The notes: generated from the sequence alone by a model not told the origin. A DNA stretch of 64,000 bases from Paenalcaligenes hominis (GCF_011927625.1 NZ_JAATIZ010000005.1:88462-152461), one strand, 5' to 3'; positions 9,421 through 19,800 are shown, counted from the stretch's first letter. Program-made: numbers and translations.

Positions 9421-10406
9421 GCGCCCCCATTATTGAAATCCAAAACCTGCATAAGCAGTTCAGTAAATCGCCCGACTTAGCGCATCGTCTTTTGCAAACG
9501 CTAGGTAAAGCGGATCCGGTCCCCACGGTGCATGCAGTCAATGGCGTTAATCTTTCTATACACAAGGGCGAGGTGGTTGGCCTTGTGGGTGAGTCTGGGT
9601 GCGGTAAATCCACCTTGGGTCGCATGGTCGCCGGTCTAATTAAGCCCAGTTCGGGTCAGGTATTGTATGAAGGTCAAAATACGCAACGCTTAAACAGCGC
9701 CGACAAGCTGGCTTATACGCTTGGAGTACAGCTAATTTTCCAAGACCCCCTGGCTTCGCTTAATCCTAAACACAAGCTGGGTGACATTATCAGTGAAGCC
9801 CTACTCGTGCATAAGTTAGCTCCTAAAGACCAACTCACCCAGCGCATTCATCATGCCTTAGCTGAGGTTGGCCTGGACGTCGACTACAAAGACCGCTTGC
9901 CCCACCAAATTTCAGGCGGCCAACGTCAACGTATTGGTATTGCTCGTGCTCTGATGGTGGAGCCTACGTTTTTGGTGTGCGATGAGCCGGTTGCCGCTTT
10001 AGACGTTTCGATTCAAGCCCAAGTGATTAACTTGTTTATGGACTTGCGCGATAGGCATGAGCTGACTTATTTATTTATCAGTCACGATTTAGGTGTGGTT
10101 CGTCACATCTCAGATCGCGTGGCCATTATGTATTTGGGTCGTATTGTGGAAATAGCAGACAGTGCGTCAATTTTTAACCGTGCTGCCCATCCTTATACCC
10201 AGGCCCTATTGGCAGAAATGCCTGATGTAACTAAAAAAGGGCGTAACTTCACGCCCATTAAAGGAGAGATTCCATCTCCATTAAACCCACCGAGTGGTTG
10301 TACTTTTCATCCTCGCTGCCCCTTAGCTACAGAGGCTTGTAAGCTGACTGTACCTGAACTTAAAACCATCGCTCCTGGGCACGAAGCGGCTTGTCATTTG
10401 ATTTAA
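9417..10406 (+). CDS. Peptide ABC transporter ATP-binding protein (DppF/OppF type)
   Basis: A 329-residue second ATPase of the transporter. Walker A is GESGCGKST, the signature ISGGQRQRIGIARAL, Walker B FLVCDEPVAALDVS and the switch region FISHDLGVVRHIS. The C-terminus carries GCTFHPRCPLATEAC, the oligopeptide/dipeptide ABC C-terminal motif. Its ATG overlaps the previous stop (ATGA). The N-terminal stretch SPDLAHRLLQTLGKADPVPTVHAV between the first beta strand and Walker A is longer than in many homologues, as is common in OppF-type subunits. Confidence 0.93.
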   Translation: MSAPIIEIQNLHKQFSKSPDLAHRLLQTLGKADPVPTVHAVNGVNLSIHKGEVVGLVGESGCGKSTLGRMVAGLIKPSSGQVLYEGQNTQRLNSADKLAYTLGVQLIFQDPLASLNPKHKLGDIISEALLVHKLAPKDQLTQRIHHALAEVGLDVDYKDRLPHQISGGQRQRIGIARALMVEPTFLVCDEPVAALDVSIQAQVINLFMDLRDRHELTYLFISHDLGVVRHISDRVAIMYLGRIVEIADSASIFNRAAHPYTQALLAEMPDVTKKGRNFTPIKGEIPSPLNPPSGCTFHPRCPLATEACKLTVPELKTIAPGHEAACHLI

Positions 10407-10427
10407 TCATTGCATAGGACATTTTTT

Positions 10428-11567
10428 ATGAATCCCGATTCCATGCAGGAACTATCCGATAGCTTGCGCCAACAAATCATTCGTTGGGTCGAACTTGAGT
10501 CTCCCTCACACGAAGCCGAGGATCTACGCCGTATGGCTGATCTTATTCTAAGTGAACTCGAAGACAGCACGTTACGTGTCGAGCAGATCGACTTAGGTCC
10601 AGAAACGGGGCCCTTATTACACATCCATAATCGTGCCTCCACGGATACCCGCCCTGGTATCTTGATACTGGGTCATTACGACACGGTGCACCCACGTGGT
10701 ACGCTAGAGAAAAACCCCTGCCGCCAAGAAGACGACAAGCTCTACGGCCCGGGGATTTACGACATGAAGTCAGGCATTGTGTTGGCACTATCGGCCCTAA
10801 AAGAACTCGCTAGCCCCGATGCAACCCACTTACCTATTGATATGGTTTTGGTGCCCGACGAAGAAACCGGTAGCCATTACTCACGAGAGCACATCGAGCT
10901 CTTTGCGCAAAAATCTGTCTATACTCTAGTATGCGAACCGGCTCGTGCCGAAGAAGGCCGCTGTGTAACCGCACGCAAAGGCACCGGAAATATTGTGATT
11001 ACGGCTCATGGCCGTCCTGCTCATGCCGGTGTGCAGCATGAAAAAGGTCGCAATGCCATCGAAGAAATCGCTCACCATGTTTTAGCTTTAGAAAAGCTCA
11101 CTGATTACGAGCGCGGGATTACCGTCAGTGTGGGCACAATCAAAGGGGGAACCACTTCTAATGTGGTGCCTGCTTGGTGTCAAATCGTGGCGGATTTCCG
11201 TGTGCCTAATGCAGAAATGGCCGAACGCCTAGAGTCGCAGGTTCAAAACATCAAAGCCGTTAACCCCGATATTACGATTGATGTTGCGTTTACCTTAAAC
11301 CGCCCTGCTATGGCTCGTACCGACGCCACTGCTGCTCTTTTAGAGCGCTGCCAAGCCTTTGCCCAACAAGCCGGCTTTGAGCTAAAAGAAGCCCCTATGA
11401 CAGGGGGGGCAAGTGATGCAAACTTTACAGCGGCGTTAGGCATTCCTACGTTGGATGGTCTGGGGGCCGATGGTAACAGCGCGCATACTTTGCGTGAGCA
11501 CATCTTGGTGTCCACCTTAGCTGAACGCCGTCAATTTTGGCTGCACACCTTAGCCCAACTCGACTAA
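10428..11567 (+). CDS. M20-family Zn-peptidase, glutamate carboxypeptidase-like
   Basis: A 379-residue M20A/CPG2-type metallopeptidase, probably cytoplasmic as no signal peptide is seen. Metal-binding and catalytic residues are visible in order: GHYDTVHP (His, catalytic Asp), YDMKSG (bridging Asp), PDEETGS (catalytic Glu and ligand Glu), CEPAR and the C-terminal SAHTLREH (His). A dimerisation lid occupies about residues 180-290. ATG 10428 is chosen over the in-frame TTG at 10410 because AGGA lies 8 bases upstream. As last gene of the transporter operon it most likely hydrolyses the imported peptide, folate-like or N-acyl compound. Confidence 0.88.
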   Translation: MNPDSMQELSDSLRQQIIRWVELESPSHEAEDLRRMADLILSELEDSTLRVEQIDLGPETGPLLHIHNRASTDTRPGILILGHYDTVHPRGTLEKNPCRQEDDKLYGPGIYDMKSGIVLALSALKELASPDATHLPIDMVLVPDEETGSHYSREHIELFAQKSVYTLVCEPARAEEGRCVTARKGTGNIVITAHGRPAHAGVQHEKGRNAIEEIAHHVLALEKLTDYERGITVSVGTIKGGTTSNVVPAWCQIVADFRVPNAEMAERLESQVQNIKAVNPDITIDVAFTLNRPAMARTDATAALLERCQAFAQQAGFELKEAPMTGGASDANFTAALGIPTLDGLGADGNSAHTLREHILVSTLAERRQFWLHTLAQLD

Positions 11568-11590
11568 GGCGTACTAGCTCACTTAATTCG

Positions 11591-12898
11591 TTACAAGGCC
11601 GCTTTTAAGCGGTCTTGTTGCTCTTGCGTGAGTTCAGCCACAAGAACTTCATCCACGAATAGCTGATAGTAGTTAGCGGTGGATTCAAGGCGGTACTCGC
11701 CTGCTTGAAGTTTTTTACTAAGCTGGCCGGCTTGTTTAGGATCTGGAAAAGGCACTGACAAGAACACTTCATGATCTGCCGCGTCAAACAAACGGAACTG
11801 AAAACCCTCATCACCACGGAAGCTTGCAACCCGCACCGCTTTAGCTTTTTCTTTATGCGTCTTGGGTTGTGCCACCTGCATGGATTGGGGTGAGCGTAAA
11901 CCCACCGCCGCACGTAATGTTTGAATCATCGGTGTGGCTATACGACGAGCTTTAACGGCGCCATCCAAAAGCATGTCCTCAAGGCGATCTGGGTTTGCCA
12001 TTAAGTCGTTATAAATTTCACGCATAGGACTGAGCTCTTCGTTGACTAAATCGAACAGCTTTTTCTTGGCTTCGCCCCAGCCCAATCCATCGTGGAGCTC
12101 GTGCTCAAACTGGGCGGTTTGCTCGACCGACGCAAAGGCCTTATACAGCTCAAACAAATGGGAGCCTTCGGTTTGTTTGGGTTCCCCGGGTAGCTTAGAG
12201 TCCGTCACAATGCTATTGATGGCTGAGCGCAACAATTTTTCCCCACCCTCAAATAACGGAATGGTATTGTCATAGCTCTTTGACATTTTTCTGCCATCTA
12301 AGCCAGGCAATGTCGCCACCGAATCATCAATTAGCTCGTAAGGCGGAGTCAGCAGTGTTTGACCCTGTCCATAAAGATGATTAAAACGATGCGCAATATC
12401 ACGCGCCATTTCTAAGTGCTGAATCTGATCACGCCCTACTGGGACTAAATGCGCGCTAAATAACAAAATATCAGCGGCCATTAAAATAGGATAAGAAAAC
12501 AACCCCATGTTAATACCGTCGTCGGGCTCTACCCCTTTAGCGGTATTTTGATCCACTGCCCCTTTGTACGCATGAGCACGATTCATAAGCCCTTTGTTGG
12601 TGACACAAGTTAACATCCAACAGAACTCGGGAATCTCAGGAATATCAGACTGGCGATAGAAGGTGACCTTATTGGGATCTAAACCTGCTGCAATCCAGGT
12701 GGCCGCAATCTCTAGCCTAGAGCGTGCCACACGGCTTGGATCTTCACATTTTACTAGCGCATGATAGTCCGCTAAAAAGAAAAAAGCATCGGTGTCGGGC
12801 TGTGTGCTGGCGCGTACCGCTGGACGAATGGCCCCAGCATAGTTGCCTAGATGGGGGGTACCGGAGGGTGTAATACCGGTCAAGACTCGTTGTGTCAT
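11591..12898 (-). CDS. trpS: Tryptophanyl-tRNA synthetase
   Basis: A 435-residue class I aminoacyl-tRNA synthetase charging tRNA-Trp. The ATP-site motifs are TPSGTPHLGNY (HIGH equivalent, residues 10-20) and GRKMSKSYDN (KMSKS, about residue 205). It is about 100 residues longer than E. coli TrpS: after the catalytic/anticodon region a C-terminal extension (about 345-435) contains basic segments and VFLSVPFPDPKQAGQLSKKLQAGEYRLESTANYY. Such extensions are common in betaproteobacterial TrpS. zapE lies 41 bases upstream on the same strand, so the two may be co-transcribed. Confidence 0.95.
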   Translation of the reverse strand: MTQRVLTGITPSGTPHLGNYAGAIRPAVRASTQPDTDAFFFLADYHALVKCEDPSRVARSRLEIAATWIAAGLDPNKVTFYRQSDIPEIPEFCWMLTCVTNKGLMNRAHAYKGAVDQNTAKGVEPDDGINMGLFSYPILMAADILLFSAHLVPVGRDQIQHLEMARDIAHRFNHLYGQGQTLLTPPYELIDDSVATLPGLDGRKMSKSYDNTIPLFEGGEKLLRSAINSIVTDSKLPGEPKQTEGSHLFELYKAFASVEQTAQFEHELHDGLGWGEAKKKLFDLVNEELSPMREIYNDLMANPDRLEDMLLDGAVKARRIATPMIQTLRAAVGLRSPQSMQVAQPKTHKEKAKAVRVASFRGDEGFQFRLFDAADHEVFLSVPFPDPKQAGQLSKKLQAGEYRLESTANYYQLFVDEVLVAELTQEQQDRLKAAL

Positions 12899-12939
12899 GA
12901 TAAAACCTAAACAAGAGAGAAATTGTTTTTCTTCATTTA

Positions 12940-14031
12940 TTAAAGCACGGCACTTTGTCTGCGCTCTGCTTCGAGATATTCTTTGGATTGCATTTCCATT
13001 AAACGCGATTCGGTACGGTGAAACTCACTAGACATAGGCCCTGAAGTATAGAGCTCAGCGGCCTCGACGGCAGCGGAAATGATCAGCTTCACTTTATGGT
13101 CATACAATACGTCTACCAGCCAGGTAAATCGACGTGCAGCCGAAGCATCTTGTGCCGTCATTTTAGGCACATCCGACACAATGACGCTGGCAAAGCGACT
13201 GGCTAAATCGAGGTAGTCATTTTGTGACCGCGGCCCTGCACATAGTGTTTCAAAGTCAAACCAGACCACTTCGTTATGGCAAGCGATAACAGGCAAATGA
13301 CGTTGCTCTACCTCTATGGTGCTCGCTTGGGGAGCGGCACCCGTTAGGGCTTCAAAGATGTCGGTCAATTCGTGTTGGGCTTGTTCATTTAATGGCGTTA
13401 GATACAAACGTACCTGCTCAAGCGTACGACGGCGGTAGTCCACTCCGGTGTCCACATTGAGGATATCCATGCGTTGTTTAATCAAGGCAATTGCGGGCAA
13501 AATCCGGTCGCGGTGCAAACCATCGGTATACAGTAGATCAGGTTGGTAGTTCGATGTCATCACAAAACTTACCCCCTGATTAAACAGCTCATCTAATAAC
13601 TTATAGAGAATCATGGCATCGGCAATGTCCGACACGTGAAACTCATCAAAACAAATAATTTCGTAACGATGTGCAATGGTTTTTGCAACGACCTCGAGCG
13701 GATCAGATTGGCTACGTAGCTGTTTAAGCTGCTGATGCACGCCCCGCATAAACTCGTGGAAATGCAACCGTGCCTTGCGTTTTACAGGCAAGCATTCGTA
13801 GAAGGCATCCATTAAGAAGCTTTTACCACGCCCTACCCCACCCCATAAATACACGCCTTGAGGCGCCTGCGATTTACTGAGCCACCGCTTTAAAATGGAT
13901 TGCTGAGTGCGGCGATAATCTAAAAACTCGTCAAATAAACGTTGTAAACGCTGAATGGCGTGTTCTTGGGCTGCATCGGCCTGATAGCCTTTTTGAGCTA
14001 AGGCATTTTGGTAATAATGAATGACGTCCAT
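12940..14031 (-). CDS. zapE: Cell division protein ZapE (AFG1-like AAA+ ATPase)
   Basis: A 363-residue AFG1/LACE1-type ATPase; in E. coli ZapE acts at the Z ring during constriction (family knowledge). Walker A GGVGRGKSFLMDAFYE is near residue 63-78 and Walker B IICFDEFHVSDIADAM near 134-149. TSNYQPDLLYTDGLHRDRILP is the characteristic sensor region. It lies directly downstream of the 2-oxoglutarate dehydrogenase operon but behind a clear terminator at 14051-14083, so it probably has its own promoter within or after lpdA. This odh-zapE neighbourhood is frequent in Burkholderiales. Confidence 0.92.
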   Translation of the reverse strand: MDVIHYYQNALAQKGYQADAAQEHAIQRLQRLFDEFLDYRRTQQSILKRWLSKSQAPQGVYLWGGVGRGKSFLMDAFYECLPVKRKARLHFHEFMRGVHQQLKQLRSQSDPLEVVAKTIAHRYEIICFDEFHVSDIADAMILYKLLDELFNQGVSFVMTSNYQPDLLYTDGLHRDRILPAIALIKQRMDILNVDTGVDYRRRTLEQVRLYLTPLNEQAQHELTDIFEALTGAAPQASTIEVEQRHLPVIACHNEVVWFDFETLCAGPRSQNDYLDLASRFASVIVSDVPKMTAQDASAARRFTWLVDVLYDHKVKLIISAAVEAAELYTSGPMSSEFHRTESRLMEMQSKEYLEAERRQSAVL

Positions 14032-14050
14032 GAGAATACTTATCTAAACA

Positions 14051-14083
14051 GAAAAAAGGGGCAGACAATGTCGGCCCCTTTCC
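14051..14083 (-). terminator. Rho-independent terminator of the sucA-sucB-lpdA operon
   Basis: Read on the minus strand: GGAAAGGGGC, a loop with an inner GACA/TGTC pairing, then GCCCCTTTTTTC. An 8-bp GC-rich stem plus continuous T run lies 20 bases after the lpdA stop. Confidence 0.85.
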
Positions 14084-14102
14084 TAAACCACATTAAACTA
14101 TC

Positions 14103-15527
14103 TTAGAAGTTTAATGCTCGTTTATCAACAGCTAATGCAGCCTCTTTCATGGCTTCAGATAGTGTTGGGTGCGCATGACAAATGCGAGCAATGTCTTCCG
14201 CTGCGCCACGGAATTCCATGATGACTACGCCTTCGGCAATAAGCTCGGACGCAGTTGGGCCTACGATATGAATCCCTAAGACCTCATCCGTTTTAGCATC
14301 AGCTAACACCTTTACAAAACCTGTGGTATCACCCAGGGCACGGGCACGACCATTGGCCATAAAGGGGAACTGACCTGCACGGTATTCACGCCCTTCTTTT
14401 TTTAACTCTTGCTCGTTTTTACCTACCCAAGCAATTTCAGGCGAAGTATAAATAACCCAAGGAATGGTATCGAAATTAACATGTGGCTGTTGACCGGCAA
14501 TGCGTTCGGCTACAGCGACCCCTTCCTCTTCGGCTTTGTGCGCCAACATTGGGCCACGCACCACATCGCCTACAGCCCACACATTGGGTAAATTGGTGCG
14601 ACAATCTTCGTCAACCTCTACAAAACCACGCTCGTCCAATTTTAAACCAACGGTTTCGGCACCTAGACCTTGGGTATTCGGTACACGGCCAATTGCTACG
14701 ACTAGCTTGTCAAACTCGGCTTTGTGTTCTTTGCCTTCGGCATCGTGGTATTTCACTTTGACGTGTTTACCTGCGTCGACGGAATCCACTTTGACGCCAA
14801 GATTAATTTCCAGCCCTTGTTTTTTAAAAGCTTTTAGAGCTTCTTTGGCCACATCGCGGTCAGCCGCAGCCAAGAACTCGGGTGAGCCTTCGAGAACAGT
14901 GACCTCAGAGCCCAAGCGACGCCATACGCTGCCTAGCTCTAGACCAATCACGCCTGCACCGATTACACCAAGTTTTTTAGGTACGTCTGTTAAACGTAAG
15001 GCGCCATCGTTGGAAAGAATTTGCTCTTCGTCAAACGGCAAACCAGGGAATTCACGTGCAGAAGAACCTGTGGCCACCACGACTTGTTTGGCAATGAGCT
15101 CTTCGGGTTTGTCCCCTGCTACGTTAATCGACCAACCTGCGTCCACTTTGGCATTGAATGACGCTGTGCCATGAAAATAAGTGACTTTGTTCTTTTTGAA
15201 TAAGAACAGAATCCCTTGGTTGTTTTCACCTACGACTTTGTCTTTGCGGCCCAGTAAGGTTTTAAGATCGAGATCAAGACCTTTTACCTTGATACCGTGA
15301 TCGGCAAAGTGCTTGTCGGCTTGCTCGTAGTGCTCGGAGGACTGAAGCAAGGCTTTGGAGGGAATACATCCCACGTTGGTACATGTACCACCTGGGGCGG
15401 GTTTGCCTTTGGTATCAGACCAGGCGTCCACGCATGCAACTGATAGACCTAATTGGGCAGCTCGAATGGCGGCTATGTAGCCGCCAGGACCTGCACCAAT
15501 GACAACTAAATCAAAATTTTTTGCCAT
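14103..15527 (-). CDS. lpdA: Dihydrolipoyl dehydrogenase (E3) of the 2-oxoglutarate dehydrogenase complex
   Basis: A 474-residue FAD-dependent disulfide oxidoreductase that reoxidises the dihydrolipoyl arm of SucB using NAD. The FAD site [14 protein letters not shown] starts at residue 11; the redox-active pair is [13 protein letters not shown] (about residues 47-59); the NAD site is [17 protein letters not shown] (about 187); and the C-terminal interface has the catalytic His-Glu pair in [13 protein letters not shown]. It is the last gene of the sucA-sucB-lpdA operon, 14 bases after sucB, hence the dedicated E3 (often named odhL). No lipoyl domain is fused to its N-terminus. Confidence 0.96.
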   Translation of the reverse strand: MAKNFDLVVIGAGPGGYIAAIRAAQLGLSVACVDAWSDTKGKPAPGGTCTNVGCIPSKALLQSSEHYEQADKHFADHGIKVKGLDLDLKTLLGRKDKVVGENNQGILFLFKKNKVTYFHGTASFNAKVDAGWSINVAGDKPEELIAKQVVVATGSSAREFPGLPFDEEQILSNDGALRLTDVPKKLGVIGAGVIGLELGSVWRRLGSEVTVLEGSPEFLAAADRDVAKEALKAFKKQGLEINLGVKVDSVDAGKHVKVKYHDAEGKEHKAEFDKLVVAIGRVPNTQGLGAETVGLKLDERGFVEVDEDCRTNLPNVWAVGDVVRGPMLAHKAEEEGVAVAERIAGQQPHVNFDTIPWVIYTSPEIAWVGKNEQELKKEGREYRAGQFPFMANGRARALGDTTGFVKVLADAKTDEVLGIHIVGPTASELIAEGVVIMEFRGAAEDIARICHAHPTLSEAMKEAALAVDKRALNF

Positions 15528-15541
15528 GATGCTGTTATTCC

Positions 15542-16741
15542 TTAGATATCTAACAAGAGACGCTGTGGGTCTTCGAGGGCATCTTTCATTGCCACTAGGC
15601 CCAGCACAGCTTCACGACCATCAATAATGCGGTGATCGTAAGACATTGCCAAGTAGTTCATGGGGCGGATAACCACCTGACCATTTTCAACTACAGCACG
15701 GTCTTTAGTAGCATGAATACCTAAGATAGCGGACTGAGGTGGGTTGATAATTGGAGTAGAAAGCATAGAACCAAATACCCCGCCGTTAGAGATAGAGAAG
15801 GTACCACCAGTTAAGTCTTCAAGCGCTAGCTTGCCGTCTTGGGCGCGGCGACCAAAGTCAGCAATTTGCTTTTCAATGTCAGCAATAGACATTTGATCGG
15901 CGTTGCGCAAAATGGGCACAACTAGACCACGTGGGCTGCTGACGGCAATACCAATATCAAAATAGCCGTGGTAAATAATGTCTTTACCATCTACTGACGC
16001 GTTCAAGATGGGGTATTTTTTCAAAGCAGCAACAGCAGCTTTTACAAAGAAAGACATAAAGCCTAATTTTACGCCGTGCTCTTTTTCGAAAGTATCACGG
16101 TACTGCTTGCGGAGCTCGATAACGGCTTGCATGTTGACCTCGTTAAACGTGGTCAAAATGGCATTTTCCTGCTGAGATTGCAATAAGCGTTCGGCCACGC
16201 GAGCACGTAGACGGCTCATGGGCACGCGCTGTTCAGGACGACCATCTAAGGACAAGGTAGCAGGAGCAGCAGGTGCAGACGCTGCTTTAGGGGCACCGGC
16301 TTGAGCGGCTACGGCGTCAGCTTTAGTGACACGGCCATCGCGACCTGTACCCGCTACGTCGGCAACCTCTACGCCTTTTTCTGCCAAAATTTTGCTGGCA
16401 GCAGGTGATGCTGCGGTGACGCTAGCAGCAGGTGCAGCGGCGGGCGCGGCAGCGGGAGTTTCCTGGGGGGCTGCGTCCTGGGCAGGAGCTGCTGCTTTGG
16501 CTTCAGTATCAATACGTGCTAGGACTTCGCCCGACGTCACTGTACTGCCATCACCTTTTACAATTTCAACAAGTACCCCAGCAGAAGGTGCTGGGACTTC
16601 TAGCACAACTTTATCGGTTTCTACGTCGATTAAAATTTCGTCTTGACCAACGGCTTCGCCGGGTTGTTTTTTCCACTCGAGCAGGGTTGCCTCGGATACA
16701 GACTCGGATAACTCCGGTACTAAAATTTCAATAATAGCCAT
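15542..16741 (-). CDS. sucB: Dihydrolipoyllysine succinyltransferase (E2 of 2-oxoglutarate dehydrogenase)
   Basis: A 399-residue E2 core enzyme that transfers the succinyl group to CoA. One N-terminal lipoyl domain (residues 1-76) has the modified lysine at K44 in ETDKVVLEV. An Ala/Pro-rich linker follows (about 80-110), then the peripheral-subunit binding domain ([20 protein letters not shown], about 112-145), a second linker, and the catalytic domain (about 170-399) ending with [13 protein letters not shown], which holds the active-site His and Asp. One lipoyl domain is normal for SucB. The gene lies between sucA (46-bp gap) and lpdA. Confidence 0.96.
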   Translation of the reverse strand: MAIIEILVPELSESVSEATLLEWKKQPGEAVGQDEILIDVETDKVVLEVPAPSAGVLVEIVKGDGSTVTSGEVLARIDTEAKAAAPAQDAAPQETPAAAPAAAPAASVTAASPAASKILAEKGVEVADVAGTGRDGRVTKADAVAAQAGAPKAASAPAAPATLSLDGRPEQRVPMSRLRARVAERLLQSQQENAILTTFNEVNMQAVIELRKQYRDTFEKEHGVKLGFMSFFVKAAVAALKKYPILNASVDGKDIIYHGYFDIGIAVSSPRGLVVPILRNADQMSIADIEKQIADFGRRAQDGKLALEDLTGGTFSISNGGVFGSMLSTPIINPPQSAILGIHATKDRAVVENGQVVIRPMNYLAMSYDHRIIDGREAVLGLVAMKDALEDPQRLLLDI

Positions 16742-16787
16742 AATATTTTCCGTGTAATAAATGTGTCTTGGTTATGTTATTAGCGCA

Positions 16788-19658
16788 CTATCTAGAGAGC
16801 GAAAAACCTTTGATGTTGTCAGCAAATGCTTGGTCAATCAGCGCTTTTTGCTGTTCATTGTGCTTGGCTAAGTAGCCCACCGCTGGAGAAGATGACGCGG
16901 CTCGGCCTGCATAACTGAGCTTTTGGTTTGCGGTCATGTTTTCTACTAAGTGATGCTGAATATAGAACCAAGCGCCCTGGTTTTGAGGTTCGTCTTGTAC
17001 CCACACTAACTCGGTGGCGTTAGGGTACTTGCGAAGCTCTTCTTGGTAGGACTTGTGCGCGAACGGATATAACTGCTCGATGCGAATCACGGCCACATCA
17101 TCACGTTCACGTTCGGTACGCGCATTGATGAGGTCGTAATAAACCTTGCCAGAACAAACCAACACACGTTTTACTTTGTCGGCTTTAATGTGATCTTGAG
17201 TTTCACCGATAACAGGTTTAAAGCTGCCTTCGACTAGCTCGGAGAGCGGTGACGTGGCCGCTTTGTTGCGCAGCAACGACTTTGGTGTCAGCAATACCAA
17301 AGGTTTGCGGAAAGGACGTAGCATTTGACGACGCAACACATGGAAAATCTGTGCGCCCGAAGTGGGCTGAATGACTTGCATGTTGTTGTCGGCACATAGC
17401 TGTAAAAAGCGCTCTAGGCGTGCAGAAGAGTGCTCTGGGCCTTGGCCTTCGTAGCCGTGCGGTAACATCATTGTTAAACCACAATGACGACCCCACTTGG
17501 CTTCGCCTGAGGCAATAAACTGGTCAATCACGACCTGAGCACCGTTAACAAAGTCACCAAACTGGGCTTCCCAGATAGTAAGCGTGTTGGGCTCGGCCGA
17601 TGCATAACCGTACTCGAACGCCAATACGGCTTCCTCGGATAAGACCGAGTCAATCACAGTGAAGTTGGCTTGGTTTTCCGCTACGTTTTGCAATGGAATG
17701 TAGGTACCATCGTCCCAACGCTCGCGATTTTGGTCGTGCAACACCGCATGACGGTGTACAAACGTGCCGCGACCCGAGTCCTGACCTGTAATACGTACGG
17801 TATAGCCATTCGCTACGAGGGAGGCAAAGGCCAAGTGCTCGCCCATACCCCAGTCGATACTTAGCTCGCCGCGCACCATGGCCCGACGATCGTTTAGCAT
17901 GCGTTTTACTAGAGGGTGTACATTAAAGCCTTCGGGCACAGAGGTGATTTTCTCGCCAATGCGAGTGAGCTCGGCAAGCGGCAAGCCGGTATCCGCGTGA
18001 TCTGTCCATTTCGCGTTAAGGAAAGGCGTCCAATCGGTGGCGTACTTGTTCTTGTAGTCAGTAAGCACTGGCTCGACTGTGCGCTGCCCGTCTTCCATAA
18101 GCTGACGGTAGGCTTTCACCATTTCATCAGGCTCGTTATCAGCCAGCAGCCCTTGAGCGACTAGTTTGTCTGCATAGAGCTTGCGTGTACCCGGATGCTG
18201 AGCAACCGCTTTGTACATGAGAGGCTGAGTCAGTGATGGCGTGTCTTGTTCGTTGTGGCCGAGTTTGCGGTAACACACAAGGTCAATCACGACGTCATGA
18301 CGGAATGTTTGGCGATAATCAAGAGCGAGCTGCGTTACAAAAGCCACGGCTTCGGGGTCGTCTGCGTTGACGTGGAACACAGGGGCTTCGATCATTTTCA
18401 CTACGTCCGTGCAATACAAGGTAGAACGTGTATCGCGTGGGTCGGAAGTGGTAAAACCAATTTGGTTGTTAATAACAATATGAAGCGTACCGCCAGTACC
18501 GTAACCACGGGTTTGAGCCAAGTTAAGGGTTTCCATGACCACGCCTTGACCAGCAAACGCGGCATCACCATGCACCAGTACAGGTAAAACCTGTTCGCCA
18601 GCGGTGTCCCCGCGACGATCTTGACGAGCACGCGTGCTGCCCTCGACCACCGGATTCACAATCTCTAGGTGGGAGGGGTTAAACGCGAGGGACAAATGAA
18701 CTGCGCCACCTCGTGCAGAAATATCACTGGAAAAACCATTGTGATATTTGACGTCGCCATCGGTTAGATTTTCAGCATGTTTTCCTTCGAACTCGGCAAA
18801 CAAGTCGGCGGGCATTTTGCCCATGATATTGACCAACATGTTTAAACGACCACGGTGGGCCATGCCGACAATAATTTCCTGCACGCCTAAGTCACTACCG
18901 TGGTTAACCACTTCGTCCATACATGCGATAAAGCTTTCGCCCCCTTCGAGGGAGAAACGCTTTTGACCTACGTATTTGGTATGCAAGAAACGCTCTAGAC
19001 CTTCGGCTTCGGTAAGCTGCTGTAAGATATTGCGTTTTTGCTCTGCGCTAAAATCCATACGGCCGTGTACAGACTCTAAGCGCTCTTGGATCCAGCGCTT
19101 AGCGACAGGATCGGACATATACATGAACTCTGCACCAATGGTCTGACAGTACGTATCGCGCAATGCTTTTAGCATGTCGCGTAATGTCATGGTGTCTGAC
19201 TTGGTGAAATAGGTGTTAGTGGCAGAGTAGACTTGATCAAGATCGGCTTCGGTTAGGCCATAAAAAGCAGGATCAAGCTCGGCGTAGGCCGCGCGCTCGG
19301 TGCGTTTTAGAGGGTCTAAGGCAGCTAAACGCGCGCCCAAAGAGCGGTAAGCCGCGATCAAAGATTGAACAGAAACTTGTTTAGTTGCAACGGAAAGATC
19401 CGGAGCAGCTGTGCGGACAGCCAATGCATTGGCTTTTGCGCGCTCTGCAAAGGATTGAATAATGGGGCTGTGCGCCTGATCGCGCGTGGCCTCTTTACCG
19501 TCCGTTGCAGGTAAATGTTGGAGTTGATCAAAATAATCTCGCCACTCAGATGGAACTGAGGATGGATTATCCAGATATAGCTCGTACAGTTCTTCGACGT
19601 AAGTCGCATTTGAACCAAAAAGGTACGAGGTAGATTGCAGTTCAGTTTGCGATGACAT
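16788..19658 (-). CDS. sucA: 2-Oxoglutarate dehydrogenase E1 component
   Basis: A 956-residue thiamine-diphosphate enzyme that decarboxylates 2-oxoglutarate and passes the succinyl group to SucB in the TCA cycle. The N-terminal SucB-anchoring segment includes YLFGSNATYVEELYELYLDNP (residues 12-32). The ThDP-binding region is GDAAFAGQGVVMETLN ... VINNQIGFTT (about residues 360-400), and the pyrimidine-domain segment QFGDFVNGAQVVIDQF lies near 705. Length matches the family. It heads the operon sucA-sucB-lpdA. A 140-base leader with repeated GGTGAAGC elements and a CTTATATAAG palindrome upstream suggests both transcriptional and RNA-level control. Confidence 0.97.
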   Translation of the reverse strand: MSSQTELQSTSYLFGSNATYVEELYELYLDNPSSVPSEWRDYFDQLQHLPATDGKEATRDQAHSPIIQSFAERAKANALAVRTAAPDLSVATKQVSVQSLIAAYRSLGARLAALDPLKRTERAAYAELDPAFYGLTEADLDQVYSATNTYFTKSDTMTLRDMLKALRDTYCQTIGAEFMYMSDPVAKRWIQERLESVHGRMDFSAEQKRNILQQLTEAEGLERFLHTKYVGQKRFSLEGGESFIACMDEVVNHGSDLGVQEIIVGMAHRGRLNMLVNIMGKMPADLFAEFEGKHAENLTDGDVKYHNGFSSDISARGGAVHLSLAFNPSHLEIVNPVVEGSTRARQDRRGDTAGEQVLPVLVHGDAAFAGQGVVMETLNLAQTRGYGTGGTLHIVINNQIGFTTSDPRDTRSTLYCTDVVKMIEAPVFHVNADDPEAVAFVTQLALDYRQTFRHDVVIDLVCYRKLGHNEQDTPSLTQPLMYKAVAQHPGTRKLYADKLVAQGLLADNEPDEMVKAYRQLMEDGQRTVEPVLTDYKNKYATDWTPFLNAKWTDHADTGLPLAELTRIGEKITSVPEGFNVHPLVKRMLNDRRAMVRGELSIDWGMGEHLAFASLVANGYTVRITGQDSGRGTFVHRHAVLHDQNRERWDDGTYIPLQNVAENQANFTVIDSVLSEEAVLAFEYGYASAEPNTLTIWEAQFGDFVNGAQVVIDQFIASGEAKWGRHCGLTMMLPHGYEGQGPEHSSARLERFLQLCADNNMQVIQPTSGAQIFHVLRRQMLRPFRKPLVLLTPKSLLRNKAATSPLSELVEGSFKPVIGETQDHIKADKVKRVLVCSGKVYYDLINARTERERDDVAVIRIEQLYPFAHKSYQEELRKYPNATELVWVQDEPQNQGAWFYIQHHLVENMTANQKLSYAGRAASSSPAVGYLAKHNEQQKALIDQAFADNIKGFSLSR

Positions 19659-19661
19659 AGT

Positions 19662-19800
19662 TATAACGCTTCACCTATATGGATGCTTCACCCATCTTGA
19701 TGCAGGAAAACCTTCCGCGACACGGCTTCACCGGTTAGCGGATAGCAGAGCAGAAGGCACGTAACGCCTTTCACAGCGATTCTATTCAGTATATATCACT
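19662..19800 (-). promoter_or_regulatory. sucA 5' leader, candidate sucA RNA motif
   Basis: The predicted untranslated leader of sucA is about 140 bases and structured. Read on the minus strand it holds a hairpin AAGGC-GTTACGT-GCCTT (around 19757-19773), and three copies of GGTGAAGC at 19725-19732, 19685-19692 and 19668-19675, the last overlapping the ribosome site. GATG/CATC flanks the middle copy as a short stem. A conserved 'sucA RNA' of unknown function is known from sucA leaders in Burkholderiales and overlaps the ribosome site. Identity with that motif is inferred from location and general layout, not from an alignment. Confidence 0.45.

Noticed and set aside
11594..11617. Hairpin CAAGGCCGC/GCGGTCTTG at the end of trpS
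   Set aside because: It lies within the trpS coding region and has no T tract on either strand, so I do not call it a terminator.
14500..15174. 224-residue plus-strand ORF antisense to lpdA
   Set aside because: It is serine/threonine/proline-rich, as expected from the antisense of a conserved gene; lpdA is unambiguous.
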